In this document: in pieces, positions 58,782 through 64,000 of the stretch | Numbering within the stretch: position 1 is the first letter of the stretch | Layout of the letters: every line of letters begins with the position of its first letter | Assembly: GCF_030817835.1 (NCBI RefSeq) | Contig: NZ_JAUSZR010000001.1 | Coordinates: 1,674,001-1,738,000, forward strand | DNA length: 64,000 nucleotides | Origin: Pseudarthrobacter sp. W1I19 | GTDB taxonomy: Bacteria; Actinomycetota; Actinomycetes; Actinomycetales; Micrococcaceae | Direction of reading: 5' to 3' | Program-made: the position numbers and the translations under genes | The notes under the pieces: model-generated | Databases searched by the model: none | What the model was told of the DNA's origin: nothing | What the model saw: only the letters and a program-made list of their open reading frames with translations

Positions 58782-59234
58782 TCACTGCCCGGCCGGGCTG
58801 TTCACCATCGACAGGGCGGCGCGCTCCATGTAATCCCACAGGGTGCCCTCGTACAGCGGCGGCAGCTCCAGCGCATCCACGGCCTTGCGCATGTGGAACA
58901 GCCAGCGGTCCTTGGCTTCCGGCGTCACCTGGAACGGCATGTGGCGCATGCGTAGCCGGGGATGGCCGCGTTCCTCGCCGTATGTGGTGGGACCGCCCCA
59001 ATACTGTTCCAGGAACATCAGGAACCGGCGCTTGGCCGGTGCCAGGTCCTCTTCCGGGTACATGGGCCGCAGCAGCGGATCCGCGGCCACGCCGTCGTAA
59101 AAGACATCGATCAGCTTCACGAACGCTTCGTGGCCGCCCACAGCGTCGTAGAAGTTATCGGTGTAGCCGGGCTGGCTGAAGGGATCGTTCTGCATCAGCT
59201 GGCGTGGCCGCTGCGGTTCGATGGGGATGGTCAT
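58782..59234 (-). CDS. Group II truncated haemoglobin (TrHbO-like)
   Basis: A 150-residue 2-on-2 globin binding haem. Proximal His98 is in HPRLRMRHMPFQVT; FYDAVGGHEAFVKLIDVFYD is the N-terminal signature, and WDYMERAALSMVN ends the fold with the group II Trp. Such proteins bind oxygen or detoxify NO and peroxide. The start lies 2 bp after the mscS stop, so both are cotranscribed. Confidence 0.93.
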   Translation of the reverse strand: MTIPIEPQRPRQLMQNDPFSQPGYTDNFYDAVGGHEAFVKLIDVFYDGVAADPLLRPMYPEEDLAPAKRRFLMFLEQYWGGPTTYGEERGHPRLRMRHMPFQVTPEAKDRWLFHMRKAVDALELPPLYEGTLWDYMERAALSMVNSPAGQ

Positions 59235-59236
59235 CG

Positions 59237-59926
59237 CTAGTCTCCGGCTTTCTGGTCAGTCTTTTTTGTCTCGACGGCGCCGTGGTCGCTGCCTTGGTCC
59301 GTGGTCCCGTCCGGTGACTCGTGCAGGGGCACGTAGTTGCCCTGGGACCGGTTGCCGACGCGGAGGATCTCACCGTTGCGGAGGTACCAGATGGCGCCAT
59401 CGTCCGAGCGTACCCGGGTGATGCGCAGGCCCATGGACTCCACCACACCTACAACCTCACTGGTCTCGATCACGTCGCCGATGCCGTACTGGTCTTCAAT
59501 GGTAATAAAAATTCCGGCGAGGAAGTCCCGGATCAGCTGCTGGGCACCGAAGCCGATGGCCACACCCAGGATGCCGACGCTGGTGAGCAGCGGGGCGATG
59601 TTGATGTCCAGGTTCTGCAGCACGTACATGCCGGTGATGATCACTACCAGCACGCCCACCACGCTGTTCAGCAGCGAGCCGATGGTTTCAGCGCGCTGTA
59701 CGCGCCGTTCGTGGTCCAAAGCCCGTAGTGCCGGAGCTACCCATTTGAAGGTGGGCTTCTTGAAAAGGCTGCTGCCGGAAGCCACCTGCCGGGTGATGCG
59801 GGAAATGACGAAGGTGGCAACCAGCCACACCGTGACGCCCACGCCGAGGCTAATCACGATGCCTGTGATGTTGATACCGTCCGGATCACTGGCGGCGGGG
59901 GGAAGGATCGACAACGTGCTGACCAT
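59237..59926 (-). CDS. Small-conductance mechanosensitive channel family protein (MscS)
   Basis: About 229 residues from MVSTLSILPP (59926); the frame is open to 60022. Three membrane helices, then the MscS pore-lining helix and beta domain: GILGVAIGFGAQQLIRDFLA, GIFITIEDQYGIGDVIETSE and GLRITRVRSDDGAIWYLRNG. The C-terminal cytoplasmic cage domain is short, ending in a charged tail, so it is a minimal family member. It releases solutes on hypo-osmotic shock. The ribosome site is poorly placed and the start is uncertain. Confidence 0.88.
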   Translation of the reverse strand: MVSTLSILPPAASDPDGINITGIVISLGVGVTVWLVATFVISRITRQVASGSSLFKKPTFKWVAPALRALDHERRVQRAETIGSLLNSVVGVLVVIITGMYVLQNLDINIAPLLTSVGILGVAIGFGAQQLIRDFLAGIFITIEDQYGIGDVIETSEVVGVVESMGLRITRVRSDDGAIWYLRNGEILRVGNRSQGNYVPLHESPDGTTDQGSDHGAVETKKTDQKAGD

Positions 59927-60045
59927 TTGGGGGAAGTACTCCTGGGGGTTCCCCGGCTGCAGCCGGGATGCGGACGCCGTGCACCGGTTAAGCCCGGCGC
60001 GGAAGGCTCTGTTCTCCTTCAACCCTAGCGCCGTAGCGTGGCCGC

Positions 60046-61038
60046 ATGCGCATTCTTGTCCTTGGCGGAACCGCCTTCCTGTCCGCAGAAATCGCCCGCC
60101 AGGCAGTGGCCACCGGGCATCGCGTCACGTGCCTGGCCCGAGGCTCCGCAGCAGAACCGCCTCAGGGAGCGGCATGGTTGAAAGCCGACCGTTCAGCGGG
60201 CGGTCAGGCTTATGCCGGAGCCACAGGCGACTGGGACGCCGTGATCGAGGTCGCCCGGGACCCGGTGCCGGCATCGGAAGCGTTGCGCGTCCTCGCGCAC
60301 CGGGCAGCGCATTGGACGTTCGTCTCCAGTTGCTCGGTGTACGCCGACGCTTCGATTCCCGGTGCCGGGGAGGATGCCGCCCTGCTTCCTGCGCTTGACC
60401 CGGGTACGCCGTCGACGCCGGAAAACTACGGCGAGTCGAAAGTTGCCATCGAGGAGGCAACGCTTCAGGCCGTGGGCGGCAAAGCCCATCTGTGCCGTGC
60501 CGGCCTGATCGGCGGTCCGGGGGACGGCTCGGACCGGTATGGCTACTGGCCCGCCCGCTTTGCCCGGGACACAAGGCCCGTTCTGGCGCCGACGATCGAC
60601 GACGCCCCCACGCAGGTGATCGACGTCCGGGACCTGGCCGCATGGATCCTGCTGGCCGCGGAGCGGGGCATCACCGGCGCAATGAACGCACTGGGAGACC
60701 AAGTCCGGTTCGGTAACTACCTCGACGCAGCCGGGAGGGCGGCGGGTCACAGCGGCGCGGTGGTGCCTGCGGCGGAGACCTGGCTTGCGGAGCAGGGTGT
60801 GGGCTACTGGGCCGGCCAGGATTCCCTGCCACTCTGGCTCCCGCCCGCGCATGAGGGTTTTATGGCCCGGAGCAACCAGGCGGCGGTCGACGCCGGCCTG
60901 CGGCTCCGGCCCTGGCAGGAGACACTGGCGGACGCGTTGGCCGACGAACGCCAACGGGGGCTGGACCGCGCCAGGAAGGCCGGGCTGTCACAGGAAACAG
61001 AGGGGCGCCTGCTCGCCGCCCTGCAGGAGACTGCCTAA
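60046..61038 (+). CDS. NAD-dependent epimerase/dehydratase (extended SDR) family protein
   Basis: A 330-residue extended SDR. The dinucleotide motif is ILVLGGTAFLSAEIARQAVA, the Ser/Tyr/Lys active site is FVSSCSVYAD and ENYGESKVAIEEA, and DVRDLAAWILLAAERGITGA is the cofactor-domain segment found in reductases of this type. The substrate is unknown. No Shine-Dalgarno precedes the ATG; TAGCGT lies six bases upstream (60034-60039). It is divergent from the mscS-globin pair. Confidence 0.85.
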   Translation: MRILVLGGTAFLSAEIARQAVATGHRVTCLARGSAAEPPQGAAWLKADRSAGGQAYAGATGDWDAVIEVARDPVPASEALRVLAHRAAHWTFVSSCSVYADASIPGAGEDAALLPALDPGTPSTPENYGESKVAIEEATLQAVGGKAHLCRAGLIGGPGDGSDRYGYWPARFARDTRPVLAPTIDDAPTQVIDVRDLAAWILLAAERGITGAMNALGDQVRFGNYLDAAGRAAGHSGAVVPAAETWLAEQGVGYWAGQDSLPLWLPPAHEGFMARSNQAAVDAGLRLRPWQETLADALADERQRGLDRARKAGLSQETEGRLLAALQETA

Positions 61039-61071
61039 GCGAGGAGACCGCCTAGCCACCGGACCGTACGG

Positions 61072-61545
61072 TCAGCCAACCACCGTCTCGGGCTCGTGGT
61101 CCACCGGAAAGTTCACGCTCCGGGCGATGAAGCAGACCTGGTTCGCCTCGTGGTGCAGCCGGGCCGCAAGGTCCGCCTGGCCCGCGTCCGCAACCGTCAC
61201 GCGCGGGTGCAGGGTGACGCTTTCGAACTGGCCGCTGCCGTCCCGGTTCAGGCGCATCAGCCCGCTGGCGTCGTCGCGGTAGCCGGTCACCACCACACCG
61301 TGTTTCACCGCTACGTGGAGGTAGGAGAGCATATGGCACTGGGCCAGGGCGGCCAGGAGCAGCTGCTCGGGGTTGTAGCGCTCCCGGTCTCCATGGAAGG
61401 TGGGATCCGCCGAGCCCTTAATGACCGGCAGGCCCGGGATGAGCACGTCGTGGTCGCGCGAGTAGCCGCGGTAGGACGACGTCCCCTCGCCCAGGTTGCC
61501 GGTCCACTGGACAGTCAGCGCATAGCTGTGTTCGTGCAGGCTCAT
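61072..61545 (-). CDS. OsmC family protein
   Basis: A 157-residue OsmC/Ohr-type thiol peroxidase. The two redox cysteines are Cys70 (LLLAALAQCHMLSYL) and Cys138 (HHEANQVCFIARS). The spacing and sequence suit the broader OsmC group rather than Ohr. The ATG overlaps the pepN stop (ATGA), so it is translated from the pepN message. Confidence 0.9.
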   Translation of the reverse strand: MSLHEHSYALTVQWTGNLGEGTSSYRGYSRDHDVLIPGLPVIKGSADPTFHGDRERYNPEQLLLAALAQCHMLSYLHVAVKHGVVVTGYRDDASGLMRLNRDGSGQFESVTLHPRVTVADAGQADLAARLHHEANQVCFIARSVNFPVDHEPETVVG

Positions 61546-64000
61546 ACCGCGGGAACTGCTTCGCCGGGAAGGACGTCAGCCGCGCGGGCGCGCAAGGCCC
61601 GCGCCACGCCGTCGCGGTTTTCCAGCATGAGCCGGCGCAGCGCGGCGCTTTCGGGGGGAAGCGACGCCAGGAAGCCATCCGTCCGGTCCACGATGGCCTG
61701 GGTGGTCAGCAGGGAGGGGTAGAGCCCGACGACGATCTGCTGGGCAAGTGCGTGCGTCCGGGTCTCCATGATCCCCGGCACCGCCTCGAAATACTTCTCG
61801 GCGTACGGTTCCAGCAGTGACCGGTCCAGGACCCGCATGAAGCCGTTGACCGCCGAGCCCTGAAGGGCGTTGGACAGCTCGCCCTTGACCACGATCGATT
61901 CCCAGGCCGCGGCTTTGGCCTCCGGCGCGGGGATGGCGGCCTTGGCCTGGGCCGCGGCATTTTGTCCGCTCGAGGTGTTGTCTCGCTCCAGCTCGGCGTC
62001 GATGCCGTCCTGGCCCAGTCGGCCGCCTGCCACGAGGGACGTGACCAGCTCCCACCGCAGGTCATGGTCAACAGCAAGTCCGTCGAGGACGAGCGATCCG
62101 TCGAGAAGCCCCGCAACCCGGTCCAGCTGGCTTTCACTGCCTGCCAGCAGGGCAAAGGACTTCACGAACTGCAGCTGGGCGTCCGAGCCGCCCGGCACCT
62201 CGGACGCCAGCTCCCACAGCTTGTCCGCGGCCGCCACGGCCGTCGCCTGCCGGTGCTCTTCGGCCACATAGAAGTTCAGCGTGGTGGCCAGCTGGCGGAG
62301 CTGGACCAGGATCACCGAGGAATCTGTCTCGGCAGCCACGTTGGCCAGGATCAGTTCCACATAGCGCCGCGCCGGGGTCTCACCGTCGCGCGCAGCGTCC
62401 CAGGCAGAATTCCACACGAGTGTCCGCGGCAGGCTTTGAGTGAAGTCCTTCAGGTGCGCGGTGGCGGTGGCCAGGGACTTTTCATCCAGCCGCACTTTGG
62501 CGTAGGCGAGGTCATCATCATTAACGAGGATGAGGTCAGGCTGGACCAGGCCGGCCAGCGCGGGCACTTCGGTACGTTCGCCGTCGACGTCCAGCTCCTC
62601 GCGGTGAACCCGCTCCAGCTTGCCGGCGTCATTGAGGTTGTAGAACCCCACCGCGAGCCGGTGTGGACGGATGGTGGGCCACTCTTCGACGGCCGACTGC
62701 ACAATGGCGAACGATGTGAGCTTGCCGTCGCCGTCCACCTCCACCTCGGGCTTGAGGGTGTTGACGCCGGCCGTTTCAAGCCATTGCCGTCCCCACACAT
62801 CGAGGTCGCGGCCGCTGGCCTTCTCCAGTTCCACCAGGAGGTCCCGCAGCTCCGTGTTCTGCCAGGAATGCTTGGCAAAGTACTCCCGCACGCCGGCCAT
62901 AAACTGCTCCGGTCCCACCCACGCCACCAGCTGGCGGAGGACGGACGCGCCCTTCGCGTAGGTGATGCCGTCGAAGTTCACCTCGACATCCTGGAGGTCG
63001 TTGATCTCGGCGAAGATCGGATGCGTGGTGGGCAGCTGGTCCTGGCGGTAGGCCCAGGACTTCTCCACCGAGGCGAAGGTGGTCCAGGCACTGGTGAACG
63101 AGGTGGCCTCAACAGCTGCAAGGTGGGACATGTACTCGGCGAAGGACTCGTTCAGCCACAGGTCGTTCCACCAGCGCATGGTCACGAGGTCGCCGAACCA
63201 CATGTGGGCGAGCTCGTGGAGCACGGTGATGGCGCGGCGTTCAATCTGGGCGCCGGTGACCTTGCTGCGGAAAACGTAGCCTTCGAGGATGGTCACCGCG
63301 CCGGCGTTCTCCATGGCGCCTGCGTTGAACTCCGGCACGAACAGCTGGTCATACTTCTCGAACGGGTAGGGGCAGCCGAACTGCGCCTCAAAAAAGGCGA
63401 AGCCCTGCCGGGTCAGCTTAAAAATATTCTCTGCATCCAGGTACTGCATCAGCGACTTCCGGGCAAAAACCCCCAGCGGGATCACCCGCCCGTCCGAGCT
63501 GGTGACCTCGCTGCGCACCGACTGGTACGGGCCGGCGATCAGCGCCGTGACATACGAGGACAACCGCGGGGTGGGGGAGAAGGACCAGACGGACCGGGCG
63601 CCGCCGTCCTCGCCGGGCGTGGTCTCCACCGGGGCGGGGGTGGGGGAGTTGGAGATGACGTCCCAGTGCGAGGGGGCAGTGACAGTGAAAGTGAAGGTGG
63701 CCTTCAGGTCCGGCTGCTCGAACACGGCGAACATCCGCCGTGAGTCCGGAACTTCGAACTGCGTGTACAGGTAGACCTCGTTGTCCACCGGGTCCACGAA
63801 ACGGTGCAGGCCTTCGCCGGTGTTCATGTACGGCGCGTCCGCCACAACGGTGAGCTCGTTGTGTTCCGCGAGCTCCGGCAACTGGATGCGCACGCCGTCG
63901 GACACTGTGGCCGGGTCAAGGCTGCGGCCGTTCAGGGTAACGCTGTGCACGGCCGAGGTAACCGCATCAATAAAGCTGGCTGACCCGGACTTGGCGCTGA
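61542..64000 (-). CDS. pepN: Aminopeptidase N (M1 family), 5' end outside the window
   Basis: The frame is open to the right edge; about 818 residues are visible and roughly 40 N-terminal residues are missing. M1 zinc metallopeptidase removing N-terminal amino acids: substrate motif GAMENAGAVTI and zinc site VLHELAHMWFGDLVTMRWWN followed by NESFAEYMSH. A C-terminal ERAP1-like helical domain follows. The in-frame Met near 63950 is internal: the frame continues as AKSGSASFIDAVTSAVHSV to the edge, as expected for the family. osmC follows with an ATGA overlap. Confidence 0.95.
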   Translation of the reverse strand, partial: SAKSGSASFIDAVTSAVHSVTLNGRSLDPATVSDGVRIQLPELAEHNELTVVADAPYMNTGEGLHRFVDPVDNEVYLYTQFEVPDSRRMFAVFEQPDLKATFTFTVTAPSHWDVISNSPTPAPVETTPGEDGGARSVWSFSPTPRLSSYVTALIAGPYQSVRSEVTSSDGRVIPLGVFARKSLMQYLDAENIFKLTRQGFAFFEAQFGCPYPFEKYDQLFVPEFNAGAMENAGAVTILEGYVFRSKVTGAQIERRAITVLHELAHMWFGDLVTMRWWNDLWLNESFAEYMSHLAAVEATSFTSAWTTFASVEKSWAYRQDQLPTTHPIFAEINDLQDVEVNFDGITYAKGASVLRQLVAWVGPEQFMAGVREYFAKHSWQNTELRDLLVELEKASGRDLDVWGRQWLETAGVNTLKPEVEVDGDGKLTSFAIVQSAVEEWPTIRPHRLAVGFYNLNDAGKLERVHREELDVDGERTEVPALAGLVQPDLILVNDDDLAYAKVRLDEKSLATATAHLKDFTQSLPRTLVWNSAWDAARDGETPARRYVELILANVAAETDSSVILVQLRQLATTLNFYVAEEHRQATAVAAADKLWELASEVPGGSDAQLQFVKSFALLAGSESQLDRVAGLLDGSLVLDGLAVDHDLRWELVTSLVAGGRLGQDGIDAELERDNTSSGQNAAAQAKAAIPAPEAKAAAWESIVVKGELSNALQGSAVNGFMRVLDRSLLEPYAEKYFEAVPGIMETRTHALAQQIVVGLYPSLLTTQAIVDRTDGFLASLPPESAALRRLMLENRDGVARALRARAADVLPGEAVPAV

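Noticed and set aside
61962..63743. A 593-codon open frame antisense to pepN
   Set aside because: Shadow of the pepN codon pattern; the zinc motifs on the minus strand are unambiguous.

Overview
The window is GC-rich, gene-dense actinobacterial chromosome. Gene content, codon bias, actinobacterial families (DUF3145, DUF3052, DUF2617, DUF6993, MptB-type mannosyltransferase, type II truncated globin) and a homodimeric AceE point to a Micrococcaceae member, most likely Arthrobacter/Pseudarthrobacter (inference from remembered family resemblance; no search was run).

Layout. 1-2 kb: end of dprA, xerC, a DUF3145 gene. 2.1-12.4 kb: a central-metabolism block in the order seen in Mycobacterium (ahpE, DUF3052, aceE, fasR, fabD and condensing enzymes), here fasR-fabD-fabH-acpP-fabF on the minus strand, then aceE, with DUF3052, peroxiredoxin and sirtuin genes running the other way. 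12.4-17.5 kb: tRNA-Val, then an IclR regulator, an MHS-type transporter and a D-2-hydroxyacid dehydrogenase that share an 18-bp operator-like motif, and a GntR/FadR regulator divergent from gnd. 19-24 kb: cysE, cysK, msrA, a Nif3-like protein, a coiled-coil protein with a decayed zinc ribbon, yaaA. 24.2-32 kb: RNase P RNA, tspO, a long gluconeogenic-type GAPDH, an anchored HNH nuclease, def, tRNA-His, orn, an mptB-like glycosyltransferase, an AlkD-like gene. 32-42.5 kb: carbohydrate catabolism: aldose epimerase, a LacI regulator with an esterase, a coupled Gfo/Idh-DUF993-TIM barrel operon of unknown substrate, and xylA-xylB with a ROK repressor.

42,784-53,592 is an integrated element of about 10.8 kb, bounded by 42-bp direct repeats of the 3' part of tRNA-Arg(TCT). 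It carries only the C-terminal part of a tyrosine integrase, an excisionase-like HTH gene, a HicA toxin with an unusual partner, DUF6283 and membrane-anchored proteins of unknown function, a secreted trypsin-like protease, a phage-tail-like deacetylase broken by two frameshifts, phage-type coiled-coil genes and a small protein with a possible Cys-His-Asp triad. Three copies of a 16-bp repeat near its ends may be integrase arm sites.

53.6-64 kb is chromosomal again: tRNA-Arg, an SSB paralogue, a DUF6993 lipoprotein, ettA, tesB-type thioesterase, a conserved actinobacterial gene, a truncated haemoglobin with a small MscS channel, an SDR, OsmC, and pepN, which runs off the right edge.

Several unrelated genes lack a Shine-Dalgarno sequence and instead have a TANNNT -10 box 6-7 nt before the start codon, the signature of leaderless mRNAs. 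No CRISPR array, intact insertion sequence or rRNA was seen.
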